Shown one piece after another: positions 33,017-44,683 of a stretch of DNA of 64,000 bases. Both the position numbers and the translations under genes were made by a program. Below the pieces are notes generated by a model. It ran no database searches. It was not told the origin of the DNA and saw nothing but the letters and a program-made list of their open reading frames with translations. Position 1 is the stretch's first letter, and every line of letters starts with the position of its first letter. The DNA comes from Piscinibacter defluvii (GTDB taxonomy: Bacteria; Pseudomonadota; Gammaproteobacteria; Burkholderiales; Burkholderiaceae_C), in contig NZ_RCHJ01000004.1 of assembly GCF_004011805.1 (NCBI RefSeq), forward strand, positions 1 to 64,000, written 5' to 3'.

Positions 33017-34260
33017 CACGCCTCCAGACCCATCTGTCGACGCCCCAGCGGCGACAGGTCGGCCGCCTGAGCGCGCTGGTCGAACCCGACCTCGTAGTCC
33101 TCCGGCGCGAAGTCCGGGCTGCTGCGCCCCTCGAGGAAGGCCGCGGCCTGCTTCTTCGCGAAGGCCTCGTTCTTCTCGCACCAGGGTGCCGCGCCGATGT
33201 AGATCACGTTGCTGTAGCCGCTGCCGCCGTGTTTGTCCTCCACCGCGTGGATCACGTCGGAGTGCCACCAGATCGTGTCGCCCGGCTCCATCTGCGGGAT
33301 CGAGACCAGGCCCTCCAGCAGCGCGGCGTGCCACTGCGGCGAGGCGCCGAGCGCGCGGCCGGGCTGGGCGCCGCACAGGTCGCCCTCGGGCACGTCGGCC
33401 TGCAGCGCGCGCAGCAGCATCCACGGCGTGGTGCGGGCCAGCGGCACCAGGCGCAAGGTGCCGTCGCCCGGGCCCTGGCGCGTCAGCGCGGTCCAGCCCT
33501 GGAAGGTGCGGAACGCGGAGCAGACGGCCGGCGAGGGGATCTCCTTCGTCGCGATGCGGCCCTCGGCGTCGAACGGGTCGAAGGCCAGCGGGTCGCCCTC
33601 GAACACCGGGCGGTACATGGCGCGGAACGTCGCCTCGCACCAGCGCTCGACCGAGCCGCCGTCGGAGTGCGGCGAGAGGCCGAGCGAGGCATCGCCCGGC
33701 TCGCGCCGGCGGATGCGGTCGGCGTAGTTGAACTGGCGGTCCGGGTCGAAGAAGCGCACGCCGTTCTTCTCGAAAGTCCAGAGGCGATTGAGCCAGGCGC
33801 GTGTGACGGCCATGTGTTCGTGCTGGCGCGCGAACATCTGCGGCTTGGACCAGTACAGGCTGTAGATCTGCGGCCGGCTCGAGGCGAGCGTGCTGAAGTA
33901 CTTGTCCAGCCCCGCCTTCTCCTTCATGCGCTCGAGGTAGCGCACCGCGTCGATGTAGCGCACCACCTCGTCGTTCCAGGCCTCCACCTGCGCCCGGTCG
34001 TAGACGCCGCGGATCACCACGCAGCCGCGCCGCTTGATGCGCGCCACCTGCTGCGGCGAGACGCGGCCGGCGGCGACATCGGCATAGGCCAGCTCGGGCA
34101 CCGCGCCGCCGCCCACCTGCTCGGCACGGATCGCGCTCACCTCGTCGGCCAGGGCCTGCGACAGGCGCAGGAAGCGGCCCGCGACGTCGTGCACCTCGCG
34201 GCGCAGCAGGCGCTGGGTCTCCGTGACCGCCCGGGGCACGTCGTTCATCCAGGCTTCCAT
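33013..34260 (-). CDS. DUF1479 (YbiU-like) putative Fe(II)/2-oxoglutarate oxygenase
   Basis: This is a 415-residue protein of the DUF1479 family. GLSPHSDGGSVERW looks like the HxD iron motif of the cupin-type dioxygenase fold. PGDTIWWHSDVIHAVEDK supplies the distal His, and downstream Arg residues could bind 2-oxoglutarate. The reaction is unknown. Its place between a Gfo/Idh dehydrogenase and an AGE epimerase suggests it oxidises a sugar derivative. ATG 34260 is 11 bases downstream of the dehydrogenase stop. Confidence 0.82.
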   Translation of the reverse strand: MEAWMNDVPRAVTETQRLLRREVHDVAGRFLRLSQALADEVSAIRAEQVGGGAVPELAYADVAAGRVSPQQVARIKRRGCVVIRGVYDRAQVEAWNDEVVRYIDAVRYLERMKEKAGLDKYFSTLASSRPQIYSLYWSKPQMFARQHEHMAVTRAWLNRLWTFEKNGVRFFDPDRQFNYADRIRRREPGDASLGLSPHSDGGSVERWCEATFRAMYRPVFEGDPLAFDPFDAEGRIATKEIPSPAVCSAFRTFQGWTALTRQGPGDGTLRLVPLARTTPWMLLRALQADVPEGDLCGAQPGRALGASPQWHAALLEGLVSIPQMEPGDTIWWHSDVIHAVEDKHGGSGYSNVIYIGAAPWCEKNEAFAKKQAAAFLEGRSSPDFAPEDYEVGFDQRAQAADLSPLGRRQMGLEAW

Positions 34261-34271
34261 GGTTCGTTCTC

Positions 34272-35290
34272 CTAGAAGGTGATGGCTTCGGCGCGGCCGC
34301 TCGCCGCCGAGGCCAGGCCGGCCAGCGCGACGGCCATCGAGCGCAGGCCGTCGGCGCCGGTCGCCAGCGGCGCACCCTGCCCCGCGCAGGCGGCGGCGAA
34401 GGCGCGGAAGCCGGTTTCGTACAGGTCCACCGGCGGCACCTCGAGTTCGCGCTCGCCCTGTGCGTCGCGTTGCCAGAGCCGCGCAGTGCCGGCCTGCGAG
34501 AGCGAGCCGACCGCGTACAGCGAGCCCTCGGTGCCCAGCAGGTGCAGCCGCGTCGCCGCATGCTGGGCGACGAAGGACTCGTGCGTCTGCGCCAGCACGC
34601 CGCCCTCGAACTCGATCACGCTCATCGCGCCGTCCTCGAGCGCGCCGCGCGCCAGGCCGTTGTGCTGCACATGCGTGCTGATGCGCCGCGGCTCGGCACC
34701 GGCGAGGTAACGCAGCAGGTCGGCGTCGTGCACCAGGATGTCGAGCACCACGCCGCCGCCGGCGCCGGGCGCGTCGAGCCGCCAGCCCTGCAGGTGCGGC
34801 GGCAGGAAGACCGCATGCGACACCTGCACGCCGTGCAGCCGGCCGATGCCGCCCGCGGCGACGATCTCGCGCATCAGGCGGTGCGCCGCCTGCGCGCGCA
34901 GGTGGTGGTTGGTGCCGAGCACCCGCCCCGCGCGCTGCGCCGCCTCGACCATGCGGCGCGCGTCGGGCAGGTTCATCGCGATCGGCTTCTCGCACATCAC
35001 GTGGCAGCCGGCCTCGAGCGCCGCGAGCGTCTGTGCGCAGTGCTGCTCGTTGGTGGAGCTGACGTAGACCGCGTCGAAGCGCCCTTCCTTCAGGAAGGCG
35101 GCGAGGTCGGTGTACGAGGCCTGCAGGCCCAGCGCGGTGGCGAACTCGCGCGCACGCACGGCGCTGCGCGAGCACACCGCCACCGGCTCCTGCCCGGGCA
35201 CCTTGCGCAGCGCCGGGATCACCCGCTCGGCGATGTGGCTGGCGCCGACGAAGCCCCAGCGCATCGGCTTGACCATGAACTTCTCCGACA

Positions 35291-35291
<1 letters not shown>
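34272..35291 (-). CDS. Gfo/Idh/MocA family sugar oxidoreductase
   Basis: This NAD(P)-dependent sugar dehydrogenase has 339 residues. The N-terminal Rossmann start is RWGFVGASHIAERVIPALRK, followed by VSSTNEQHCAQTLAALEAG and the family EKPIAMN motif with catalytic Lys. The C-terminal domain has VVLDILVHDADLLRYLAG with the conserved Asp/His pair. The substrate is probably the imported sugar or its keto form. ATG 35291 shares its A with the TGA of the ABC ATPase gene (TGATG); an internal start at 35276 is possible. Confidence 0.88.
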
Positions 35292-36355
<1,064 letters not shown>

Positions 36356-36367
36356 GTCGCGGGCTCC

Positions 36368-37237
36368 TCAACCTTTCACCGAACCGGCCATCAGGCCACG
36401 CACGAAGTACTTGCCCGACAGCACGTAGACGATCAGCGTCGGCAGCGCGGCGATGAAGGCGCCGGCGAAGTGCACGTTGTATTCCTTCACGCCGGTGCTG
36501 CTGTTGACGAGGTTGTTCAGCGCCACCGTGATGGGGAAGGACTTGTAGTCGGAGAACGAGGCGCCGAACAGGAAGTCGTTCCAGATGTTGGTGAACTGCC
36601 AGATCACCGCCACCACCATGATCGGCGCGCTGTTGGGCAGCAGCAGGCGGAAGAACAGGCGGAAGAAGCCCGCGCCGTCCATGCGCGCCGAGCGCACCAG
36701 CTCGCCCGGGAAGGCCGAGTAGTAGTTGCGGAAGAACAGCGTCGTGAAGCCGATGCCGTAGATGGTGTGCACGAACACCAGCCCCGCCACCGTGCCGGCC
36801 AGGCCCATCAGCCCGAGCGTGCGCGCCATCGGGATCAGCACGATCTGGAACGGGATGAACATCGAGAACAGCAGCAGTGCGAAGATCGTCTGCGCGCCGC
36901 GCATGCGGAACTGCGTGAGGATGTAGCCGTTGAACGCGCCGATCACCGCCGAGATCAGCACCGCCGGCACCACCATCAGCAGCGAGTTCAGGAAGTAGGG
37001 CGCGAGGCCGGTGGGCTGCACGCCGATCTGCGCCAGGCTCCAGGCCTGGCGCCAGGGCTCGACGGTGGGGGCGACCGGCAGGGCCATCAGGTCGCCGGCG
37101 CGGATCTCGTCCAGCGGCTTGATGGAGTTGGCCAGCATCACGTAGATCGGCAGCAGGAACAGCAGCGCCAGGAACACCAGCACCGCGTACAGCAGCCAGC
37201 GGGGCGCGTGCTGGGCGAGGGTCTTCTTCCTAGCCAT
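36368..37237 (-). CDS. Sugar ABC transporter permease (MalG type)
   Basis: This is a 289-residue inner-membrane permease with six helices. It has the EAA-loop sequence ELVRSARMDGAGFFRLFFRL, which contacts the ATPase, and the FIPFQIVLIPMARTLGLMG segment typical of MalG/LacG. It overlaps the partner permease gene by 8 bp. Confidence 0.93.
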   Translation of the reverse strand: MARKKTLAQHAPRWLLYAVLVFLALLFLLPIYVMLANSIKPLDEIRAGDLMALPVAPTVEPWRQAWSLAQIGVQPTGLAPYFLNSLLMVVPAVLISAVIGAFNGYILTQFRMRGAQTIFALLLFSMFIPFQIVLIPMARTLGLMGLAGTVAGLVFVHTIYGIGFTTLFFRNYYSAFPGELVRSARMDGAGFFRLFFRLLLPNSAPIMVVAVIWQFTNIWNDFLFGASFSDYKSFPITVALNNLVNSSTGVKEYNVHFAGAFIAALPTLIVYVLSGKYFVRGLMAGSVKG

Positions 37238-38102
37238 GGCCGCCCGCCAGCTTGCGCGTCTCGCGGATGATGTGCGGCATCACGACGATCGCGATGGCGA
37301 TCAGCATCAGCACCGCGCTGGCCGCGCCCACCGCCATCTCGTTGCGCGTGAAGGTGTACTGGTACATGAACACCGAGGGAAGCCAGGTCGAGCGGCCGGG
37401 GCCGCCGCCGGTCAGCGCGATCACCAGGTCGTAGCTCTTGATCGCCATGTGGGCCAGGATCACCAGCGCCGAGATGAAGCTCGCGCCGAGCTGCGGGAAG
37501 ATCACGCGCTGGTAGATGCGCCAGGTGCGCGCGCCGTCCAGCCGCGCCGCGTTGATCACCTCGTGGTCCACGCCGCGCAGGCCGGCCAGGAACAGCGCCA
37601 TCACGAAGCCCGAGGTCTGCCAGACCGCGGCGATGACGATGCAGTAGATCGCGAGGTCAGAGTCCTTCACCCAGCCGAAGCTGAAGCTCTCCCAGCCCAG
37701 CGTGCGCAGCGAGCGCTCCAGGCCGATGCCGGGGTCCATCACCCACTTCCAGGCCGTGCCGGTGACGATGAAGGACAGCGCCATCGGGTACAGGAAGATC
37801 GAGCGGAACGTGCCCTCGGCGCGGATCTTCTGGTCGATCAGCACCGCGAGTGCCAGCCCGAGCACCGCGCACAGCACGATGTACAGCGTCGCGAAGATGC
37901 CGAGGTTGCGGACCGACACCTCCCAGTTGCCGAGTTCGAACAGGCGCTGGTAGGCGTCCGGCCCGGCCCAGGTGGTCACCGGCATCAGCGTGGATGCGGT
38001 GAACGACAGGTAGATCGTGAAGGCGATGTAGCCGTACACGCACGCGCCGATCAGCAGCACGCTCGGGCTGAGCACGAGCTTGGCGATCGGCGGTGCGCGC
38101 AC
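37230..38102 (-). CDS. Sugar ABC transporter permease (MalF type)
   Basis: This is a 290-residue membrane permease with six helices, the first half of the CUT1 permease pair. It has the EAA loop EVINAARLDGARTWRIYQRV and LTGGGPGRSTWLPSVFMYQY, common in glucose/mannose-type (GtsB-like) transporters. It starts 20 bp after the binding-protein stop. Confidence 0.92.
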   Translation of the reverse strand: MRAPPIAKLVLSPSVLLIGACVYGYIAFTIYLSFTASTLMPVTTWAGPDAYQRLFELGNWEVSVRNLGIFATLYIVLCAVLGLALAVLIDQKIRAEGTFRSIFLYPMALSFIVTGTAWKWVMDPGIGLERSLRTLGWESFSFGWVKDSDLAIYCIVIAAVWQTSGFVMALFLAGLRGVDHEVINAARLDGARTWRIYQRVIFPQLGASFISALVILAHMAIKSYDLVIALTGGGPGRSTWLPSVFMYQYTFTRNEMAVGAASAVLMLIAIAIVVMPHIIRETRKLAGGHG

Positions 38103-38122
38103 GGCGGTCCTCCTTCAGCCGA

Positions 38123-39355
38123 TCAGTTCGACGCCGCGGCGACCATCTCCTTCACCGCCGCCTTGCTGTCGATCTGGCCGTTGAAGTGGCGCGTGATCAC
38201 GTCGTAGAACGCGTTCTTGATCGACGCGGGCACCGCGTGGCCGTGCGCCATCGAGCCGACCAGCGTGTTCTTCGTGTTCGCCTCGGCCAGGTCCTTCATG
38301 CCCTTCTTGCCGCAGTCGTCGAAGGCGGTGTCGGGCACGTCGGTGCGCGCCGGCACCGAGCCCTTGACCACGTTGAAGGCCGACTGGAAGCCCGGGTCCA
38401 TGATCGCGCTGGCCAGCTTGACCTGCGCGGCCGCCTTGTCGCCGCCGACCTTGAACATCGCGAACTGGTCGGAGTTGAAGCTGACCATGCCCTGCGTGCC
38501 CGGGAAGCGGAAGCAGACGAAGTCCTTGCCCGGCACCTTCTTGGCGTTCAGGAACTCGCCCTTGGCCCAGTCGCCCATGATCTGGAAGCCGGCCTTGCCG
38601 TTGATGACCATCGCCGCGGCGAGGTTCCAGTCACGGTTGCTGAAGTCCTTGTCGACGAGCTTGCGGATCTGCGCCATGCGCTCGAAGGACTTGAGCATGG
38701 TGTCCGAGCCGAGCGCCGCCTTGTCCTTGCTGATGAAGGCCTTGCGGTAGAAGTCGATGCCGCCGGTGGACAGCACGACGCCGTCGAAGATGGTCGCTTC
38801 CTGCCAGGGCTGGCCGCCGTGCGCGAGCGCGATGAAGCCGGCCTTCTGCACCTTGGCGGCGGCGTCCATGAACTCGTCGAAGCTGGCGGGCAACTTGGTG
38901 ACGCCGGCCTTGTCGAGCACCTCCTTGTTGGCCCACACCCAGTTGGTCGAGTGCACGTTGACCGGCGCGGCGATCCACTTGCCGTCGTGCTTCGAGAAGG
39001 CCTGCAGCGCCTTCGGCACGGTCTTGTCCCAGCCTTCCTTGGCGGCCACCGCGTTCAGGTCGGCCAGCACGCCCTGCTTGGCCCAGTCGGTGATGTCGAA
39101 GCCGAGCATCTGCACCGCGGTGGGCGGGTTGCCGGCCGTCACGCGGGCCCGCAGCGCGGTCATCGCCTGCTCGCCGCCGCCGCCGGCCACCGGCATGTCG
39201 TTCCACTTGACGCCCTGCTTCTCGAGGTTGCCCTTCAGCACGTTCAGCGCCGCGGCCTCGCCGCCGGAGGTCCACCAGTGCAGCACTTCCACGCTCTGCG
39301 CGAAGCTGGCGCCGCTGACCAGCAGCGCCGCGGCCGCCGCGATGATCTTCTTCAT
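38123..39355 (-). CDS. Sugar ABC transporter substrate-binding protein (GtsA-like)
   Basis: This periplasmic binding protein has 410 residues with a signal peptide ([19 protein letters not shown]). The mature start [20 protein letters not shown] and the segments [20 protein letters not shown] and [10 protein letters not shown] are typical of the glucose/mannose-type extracellular binding proteins of Pseudomonas and Burkholderiales. The ligand is likely an aldohexose or related sugar. It is the first gene of the transporter operon, about 140 bp downstream of the LacI gene, where the regulator would be expected to act. Confidence 0.9.
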   Translation of the reverse strand: MKKIIAAAAALLVSGASFAQSVEVLHWWTSGGEAAALNVLKGNLEKQGVKWNDMPVAGGGGEQAMTALRARVTAGNPPTAVQMLGFDITDWAKQGVLADLNAVAAKEGWDKTVPKALQAFSKHDGKWIAAPVNVHSTNWVWANKEVLDKAGVTKLPASFDEFMDAAAKVQKAGFIALAHGGQPWQEATIFDGVVLSTGGIDFYRKAFISKDKAALGSDTMLKSFERMAQIRKLVDKDFSNRDWNLAAAMVINGKAGFQIMGDWAKGEFLNAKKVPGKDFVCFRFPGTQGMVSFNSDQFAMFKVGGDKAAAQVKLASAIMDPGFQSAFNVVKGSVPARTDVPDTAFDDCGKKGMKDLAEANTKNTLVGSMAHGHAVPASIKNAFYDVITRHFNGQIDSKAAVKEMVAAASN

Positions 39356-39493
39356 GCCTGTCTCCTGTGGTGTCGAGGGGCAGGCCAGTCCTCCGGCCTG
39401 CGGGAGCGCAGTGTCGCGCCGGCCTTGACCGATGTTCAGCGGAGTTTCCCGGGCGGGAGTCAACGCTGGGAACGAAACAAGCCCCGGGGCGGG

Positions 39494-40471
39494 TCAGCCC
39501 GCGCTCGACCCCCGCACCACCAGCTCCACCGGCAGCACCATCTGCTGCGGCATCTCGTGGCCGCGCATGATCAGGTCGACGCCGGCGCGGCCGAGCGCCT
39601 CCTTGTCGACCCGCAGCGTCGACAGCGCCGGCTGCGCGCCGGCCGCTGCGGGGATGTCGTCGAAGCCGACGATGGCGATGTCCTGCGGCACGCGCAGGCC
39701 GGCCTCCTGGCAGACCTGCAGCGCCGCCAGCGCCACCATGTCATTGCAGGCGAACACCGCGTCGGGGCGCTGGCGCAGCTTGAGCAGCTGGCGCATCGCA
39801 TGCGCCGCGCCGTCGGCCGGCTCGACGCCGGGCGGGGCGACGATCTCCAGGTCCGGGTCCGCCAGCACGCCGGCCTCGAACAGCGCGCGCCGGTAACCAT
39901 GGGCCCGCTCGCGCAGGCTGTAGTGCGCCAGCGAGCCGGCGATGTAGGCGATGCGCTTGCGGCCGGTCTCGAGCAGGTGCCGGGTCGCGAGGAAGCCGCC
40001 CTCCACGTTGTCGGGGTTCACCGAGGGCTGGCCGGGCATCCAGAAGTCCACCAGCGCCATCGGCAGCTCGAGCCCGGCCACCAGGTTCAGCACCTCGGCC
40101 TCGAAGTAACCGGCCGCGAGCACCGCGTCGGGCTCGTGCAGGCGCAGCTGGTCGCGCACCGGGTCGGCCGGCCCGGTGGCCAGCAGCGTGGGAGCGATGC
40201 CGTAGTCGCGGCAGGCCTCCTCGACGCCGTGCAGCACGTACGAGAAGAACGGGTTGGTGGCGAAGCTGCTGTGCTGGCGGTGCAGCAGGAAGACCAGCCG
40301 CTGCGCGCGCGTGCTGCGCAGCCGTGCCGCGTCGTAGCCGAGCTCGCGCGCGACGCGCCGCACCAGCCGGCGCGTCTCGTCCGACAGGCCGCGCTGGTTC
40401 TTCAGCGCCCGCGAGACGGTGCCGATCGAGACGCCGGCGGCCTCGGCGATGTCGCGGATGGTGACGCTCAT
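39494..40471 (-). CDS. LacI family transcriptional regulator
   Basis: This 325-residue regulator has an N-terminal helix-turn-helix (TIRDIAEAAGVSIGTVSRAL) and hinge, followed by a periplasmic-binding-protein-like ligand domain (VFACNDMVALAALQVCQEAG, IAIVGFDDIP). It probably represses the sugar transport genes until the sugar binds. ATG 40471 overlaps the stop of a mini-ORF in repeat copy B (ATGA). I could not pick out a clear operator in 39356-39493. Confidence 0.92.
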   Translation of the reverse strand: MSVTIRDIAEAAGVSIGTVSRALKNQRGLSDETRRLVRRVARELGYDAARLRSTRAQRLVFLLHRQHSSFATNPFFSYVLHGVEEACRDYGIAPTLLATGPADPVRDQLRLHEPDAVLAAGYFEAEVLNLVAGLELPMALVDFWMPGQPSVNPDNVEGGFLATRHLLETGRKRIAYIAGSLAHYSLRERAHGYRRALFEAGVLADPDLEIVAPPGVEPADGAAHAMRQLLKLRQRPDAVFACNDMVALAALQVCQEAGLRVPQDIAIVGFDDIPAAAGAQPALSTLRVDKEALGRAGVDLIMRGHEMPQQMVLPVELVVRGSSAG

Positions 40472-40559
40472 GTTGCGGGCCGCGCGCTGGGCCGCTCCCG
40501 AGCCGGCCCGCATCCCCTCGGGGGATCGGCCGGCGTACTCGCCGGACGAGGGGTCGACA
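40472..40559 (+). repeat. Junction repeat copy B (opposite orientation to its genes)
   Basis: This is a near-copy of the 801-913 block, including GCCGCTCCC, the CCGGCC/ATCCCC hairpin (40503-40533) and GACGAGGGG. It is oriented on the + strand between two - strand genes. Read in the gene direction, it still holds a frame that starts in an ATGA overlapping the epimerase stop (40563) and ends in an ATGA overlapping the lacI start (40468). Confidence 0.75.
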
Positions 40560-41549
40560 TCATGCCGGATGGGCGCTGAGGCGGTGGCGCAGGATGAACG
40601 GCTCGTCGGGGTGCAGCATCAGGCCGCGACGGTCGGCCAGCGGGTGGTCCGACGGCGGCACGGCGATCCGTCCGAGGTCGAACACGCCGCGCACCGGCTC
40701 GACGCCGAGCGCGAGATGCCGGCCGCTCCAGGGCGGGTAGGCGCGGCCGCGGTGGCTGACCCACAGCATCAGGTCGGGCAGCACGCGGTGGTCCCAGTCG
40801 AGCAGCAGGGTCCAGCCGGCGTCGACGTAGTGCAGCGCGACGGGGCCGTCGACCTCGCGCAGTTGCAGCAGTTCCTCGGTGTCGATCGCGAGCGGGTAGC
40901 GCGTCAGGTCCTGCGTGCCGCCGGCGGCGAGCGGCACCTGGTCGAGCCGCTCGAAGCGCGCGTCGGGCGCCAGAAGCGAGACGCCCGGCTCGGCCGGCAC
41001 CGGGTAGACCACACCCCCTTCGTACGCAGGCAGCGCGAGGCGCACCGAGCCGAGGTCCAGGCGCAGCGTCGGGTGCAGCGCGATCGGCAGGGTGCAGGGC
41101 TCGCGCGCCTCGATCACCAGCGTCATGCGCAGGGCGCGCGTGTACGGCTCGACCTCGACCACGCGTGTCATGCGCCGCACCGGCCCGGGCGGCTCGATGG
41201 CCAGCGCGAGGGCGTGCGGGTCGTCGGTCTCGAGCCAGTCCCAGGGGTGGTTGGACGCGTAGCCGTGCCCCCAGGCATCACCCGGGTCGCGCGCCGGCCA
41301 GTCGTCGCCCAGGCCGGCGGGCCGGTCGGTGCGGCCGAAGGGCACGCAGGGCCAGTCGCCGCGCAGCCGGCGCAGGATGCCGGGCAGCGCCGCCGCGCCC
41401 GGCTCGGCATGCCAGGGCGCCACCTGCAGCGGCGCGAAGTCGGGGTGGCCGTCGGCACTGAACCAGACCGGGCCGAGCATCGCGCCGAGCCGCTGCAGCT
41501 CGGCGCGCCCGCTGTCCCATTCCAGCGTGCGGGTCGGGTCGTCGCTCAT
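40560..41549 (-). CDS. Aldose 1-epimerase family protein
   Basis: This is a 329-residue galactose-mutarotase-like beta-sandwich protein. Relevant features are PIALHPTLRLDLG, with the expected His, GWTLLLDWDHRVLPDLMLWV near the active site, and the terminal LGVEPVRGVFDLG containing a conserved Glu. It would interconvert sugar anomers before catabolism. It is upstream of and co-directional with lacI, so it is probably the first gene of the sugar cluster. Confidence 0.82.
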   Translation of the reverse strand: MSDDPTRTLEWDSGRAELQRLGAMLGPVWFSADGHPDFAPLQVAPWHAEPGAAALPGILRRLRGDWPCVPFGRTDRPAGLGDDWPARDPGDAWGHGYASNHPWDWLETDDPHALALAIEPPGPVRRMTRVVEVEPYTRALRMTLVIEAREPCTLPIALHPTLRLDLGSVRLALPAYEGGVVYPVPAEPGVSLLAPDARFERLDQVPLAAGGTQDLTRYPLAIDTEELLQLREVDGPVALHYVDAGWTLLLDWDHRVLPDLMLWVSHRGRAYPPWSGRHLALGVEPVRGVFDLGRIAVPPSDHPLADRRGLMLHPDEPFILRHRLSAHPA

Positions 41550-41559
41550 GCGCTGCAGT

Positions 41560-42735
41560 CTACGGTCGGCGCACGCCCTGCACGATCAGGGCCAACGTGC
41601 CCGCCACCACGCCCCAGAACGCCGAGCCGATGCCCCAGAGGCTGAGTCCGGACAGCGTGACGAGGAAGGTGATCAGCGCGGCCTCGCGGTGGTGTTCGTC
41701 CTTCAGCGCCGCGGCCAGCCCGCCGCCGATGCTCCCGAGCAGCGCCAGCCCGGCGATGGCCACCACCAGTTCGCGCGGGAAGGCGGTCAGCACGCCGGCC
41801 ACCGCGGCGCCGAACAGGCCGATCACGACGTAGATGGCGCCGCAGCTCACCGCCGCGGTGTAGCGGCGCGCCGGGTCCTCGTGCGCCTCGCGGCCCATGC
41901 AGATCGCCGCCGTGATGGCCGAGAGATTCAGCGCGAAGGCGCCGAAGGGCGCGAGCAGCAGCGTGGCCGCGCCGGTGAGCGTGATGATCCTGGAGATCGG
42001 CATCGTGTAGCCGGCGGCGCGGATCGCCGCCACGCCCGGCAGGTTCTGCGAGGCCATGGTGACGACGAACAGCGGCAGCGCCAGGCTGACCGCGGCGCCG
42101 AGGGTGAACTCGGGCGTCACCCACTGCGGCACGGTCAACGCCAGGCTCACGCCCTGCAGCTGCAGCCGGCCCTGCAGCGTCGCGAACAGCGTTCCGGCGG
42201 CCAGCACCACCGGCACCGCGTAACGCGGCCAGGCGCGCCGGCCGACCAGGTAGACCAGCAGCATGGTCAGCACCAGGCCGAAGTCCGACCGCAGCGCGAC
42301 GAAGGCGTCCAGCCCGAAGCGCGCCAGCACGCCGGCCAGCAGCGCGCTGGCGATCGGCATCGGGATGCGGTCCATCACGCGCTCGAACGCGCCGGTGGCG
42401 CCGGCCAGCGTGATCAGCAGCGCGCACAGCACGAAGGCGCCGACCGCCTGTTCCATCGTGAAGCCGCCGCTCGCCGCCGCGGTGGCCAGGACCGCGGCGC
42501 CGGGCGTGCTCCAGGCCACCATCACCGGCTTCTTCAGCCACAGGGAGGGCAGCGCCGAGCACAGCCCCATGCCCAGGCCGAGCGCCCACATCCAGGAGGC
42601 GGTCTGCGCCGGCGTGGCGCCCAGCGCCGTGGCGGCGGAGAAGACGATCGCCACCGAGCTCGTGAAGCCGACGAGCACGGCGACGAAGCCGGCCGTCGCT
42701 GCCGAGAGCGACAGGTCGCGCAGGAACGAGCTCAA
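41560..42735 (-). CDS. BenE/YdcO-like benzoate/H+ symporter family permease
   Basis: This is a 391-residue inner-membrane permease with about twelve helices. The N-terminal [20 protein letters not shown] and [20 protein letters not shown] are characteristic of the BenE family, later joined by [20 protein letters not shown]. The substrate is unproven; aromatic acids are possible given the protocatechuate operon in the window. I propose a TTG start at 42735 that overlaps the kup stop (TTGA). No ATG or GTG fits the family N-terminus, and the length equals the 391 of YdcO. Confidence 0.83.
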   Translation of the reverse strand: MSSFLRDLSLSAATAGFVAVLVGFTSSVAIVFSAATALGATPAQTASWMWALGLGMGLCSALPSLWLKKPVMVAWSTPGAAVLATAAASGGFTMEQAVGAFVLCALLITLAGATGAFERVMDRIPMPIASALLAGVLARFGLDAFVALRSDFGLVLTMLLVYLVGRRAWPRYAVPVVLAAGTLFATLQGRLQLQGVSLALTVPQWVTPEFTLGAAVSLALPLFVVTMASQNLPGVAAIRAAGYTMPISRIITLTGAATLLLAPFGAFALNLSAITAAICMGREAHEDPARRYTAAVSCGAIYVVIGLFGAAVAGVLTAFPRELVVAIAGLALLGSIGGGLAAALKDEHHREAALITFLVTLSGLSLWGIGSAFWGVVAGTLALIVQGVRRP

Positions 42736-44606
42736 ATCTCGACCTTCGCGCCGAGCTCGACGACCCGGTTCGTCGGCAGGTTCAGGAAGTCGGCCGCCGC
42801 GGCGGCGTTGCGGTGCATGCTGGCGAACAGCTTCTCGCGCCAGGCGGACATGCCGGCGCCGATGGTCGGGATGACGATGTCGCGCGAGAGGAAGTAGCTC
42901 GTCTCCATGTCCTCGAGCTGCACGCCGCGGCCCTTGAGCAGCTCGAGCGCCTCGGGCACGTCGGGGTCGTTCTTGAAGCCGAAGTGCAGCGTCACCTGCC
43001 AGCAGTCGTGGCCGAGCGGCTCGATCTCGCAACGCTTGTCGAAGCCGATCCACGGCACCTCGTGGTGGCGCACGGTGACGAACAGGTTGGTCTCGTGCAG
43101 CACCTTGTTGTGCTTCAGGTTGTGCAGCAGCGCGTTGGGTGTCATGCCCTGGTCGGCCACCAGGAACACCGCGGTGCCCTGCACACGCGCCGGCGGGCTG
43201 ACGAACACCGCCTCGAGGAAGCTCTTCAGGTCGATCGCGTCCTCGCGCAGCCGCACCGTCATCAGCCTGCGGCCCTGCTTCCAGGTCATCAGCAGCACGA
43301 ACATCGCCGCGCCGATGACGATCGGGAACCAGCCGCCGTCGACCACCTTCACGACATTGGCGGCGAAGTAGGTGAAGTCGACCAGGAAGAAGAAGCCGGT
43401 CGCGCCGACGCACAGCCACCAGGGGTACTTCCAGCCGTAGCGGATCACGAAGAAGGTCATCGTGGTCGTGATCAGCATGTCGATGGTCACCGCGATGCCG
43501 TAGGCCGCGGCCAGGTTGCTGGACGAGCGGAACAGCACCACCGCCAGCACGATGCAGACGTACAGCCCCCAGTTGACCGACGGCAGGTAGATCTGGCCGG
43601 TGTCCTTCACCGAGGTGTGCAGCACGCGCATGCGCGGCAGGTAGCCGAGCTGCGTGGCCTGCTTGGTGACCGAGAAGGCCGCGGTGATGAGCGCCTGCGA
43701 GGCGATCACCGTGGCGGCGGTGGCCAGCGCGATCAGCGGGTACAGCGCCCAGGTCGGCGCCATCTCGTAGAACGGGTTCTTCGCGTTCTCCGGGTGGGCG
43801 AGCAGCATCGCGCCCTGGCCGAAGTAGTTGATCACCAGGGCCGGCATCACCAGGCTGAACCAGGCCAGCCGGATCGGGCGCTTGCCGAAGTGGCCCATGT
43901 CGGCGTAGAGCGCCTCGGCACCGGTGACACACAGCACCACCGAACCGAGCGCGACGAAGGCGATCTTCGGGTGCGCGGTGAGGAACTCGATCGCGTACTG
44001 CGGGCCGAGCGCCGCCAGGATGGCCGGGTTGCGCACGATGTGCACCGCGCCGAGCACCGCCAGCACGAGGAACCAGATCGCCGTCACCGGCCCGAAGAAG
44101 CGCCCGACGCTCGCCGTGCCGTGGCGCTGCACCATGAACAGCAGCGTCAGCACCACCAGCGTGACCGGCACGACGTAGGCGTGCAGGCCCGGCGCCGCCA
44201 CCTCCAGGCCCTCGACCGCCGAGAGCACCGAGATGGCCGGCGTGATGACGCCGTCGCCGAAGAAGATCGCGGTGCCGAAGATGCCCAGCAGCATCAGCCG
44301 GCCGTGCAGCACCGGCTTGTCGCGCACCGCCTGCGAGGCCAGCGCGAGCATCGCGATCAGGCCGCCCTCGCCGTTGTTGTCGGCACGCAGGATCAGCACC
44401 ACGTACTTGAGCGAGACGACGACGGTCAGCGTCCAGAACATCAGCGACAGCACGCCGAAGATGTTCTCCGCCGACAGCGGCACGTGGCCGTGCGCGAACA
44501 CTTCCTTGAACGCATACAGCGGGCTGGTGCCGATGTCGCCGTAGACGACACCGATGGCTGCGAGCGTCAGGGCCGCGAGGCTGGACTGGTGGCGGGGTGA
44601 ACTCAC
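42732..44606 (-). CDS. kup: Kup-type potassium uptake protein
   Basis: This is a K+/H+ symporter of 624 residues with twelve N-terminal helices and a cytoplasmic C-terminal domain. [20 protein letters not shown] is the Kup signature. [20 protein letters not shown] and [20 protein letters not shown] complete the conserved core. The GTG start at 44606 begins [18 protein letters not shown], as in other Kup proteins. It is translationally coupled to the BenE-like gene. Confidence 0.94.
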   Translation of the reverse strand: MSSPRHQSSLAALTLAAIGVVYGDIGTSPLYAFKEVFAHGHVPLSAENIFGVLSLMFWTLTVVVSLKYVVLILRADNNGEGGLIAMLALASQAVRDKPVLHGRLMLLGIFGTAIFFGDGVITPAISVLSAVEGLEVAAPGLHAYVVPVTLVVLTLLFMVQRHGTASVGRFFGPVTAIWFLVLAVLGAVHIVRNPAILAALGPQYAIEFLTAHPKIAFVALGSVVLCVTGAEALYADMGHFGKRPIRLAWFSLVMPALVINYFGQGAMLLAHPENAKNPFYEMAPTWALYPLIALATAATVIASQALITAAFSVTKQATQLGYLPRMRVLHTSVKDTGQIYLPSVNWGLYVCIVLAVVLFRSSSNLAAAYGIAVTIDMLITTTMTFFVIRYGWKYPWWLCVGATGFFFLVDFTYFAANVVKVVDGGWFPIVIGAAMFVLLMTWKQGRRLMTVRLREDAIDLKSFLEAVFVSPPARVQGTAVFLVADQGMTPNALLHNLKHNKVLHETNLFVTVRHHEVPWIGFDKRCEIEPLGHDCWQVTLHFGFKNDPDVPEALELLKGRGVQLEDMETSYFLSRDIVIPTIGAGMSAWREKLFASMHRNAAAAADFLNLPTNRVVELGAKVEI

Positions 44607-44683
44607 GAGCGACCGGTAGCGGGCCGCAGGGCCCGATCCGGCGGTTTCTTCGGAGCGCCTATCCTACGTCAGCCGCAGCGGGG

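Noticed and set aside
39356-39493. Search for a LacI-family operator before the sugar-binding-protein gene.
   Set aside because: A TTGACT is present on the - strand, but no clear palindrome with a central CG was found.
44620-44635. CGGGCC-GCAG-GGCCCG hairpin between gshA and kup.
   Set aside because: No T-run follows on the - strand, so it is not called a terminator; it could be a chance GC palindrome.
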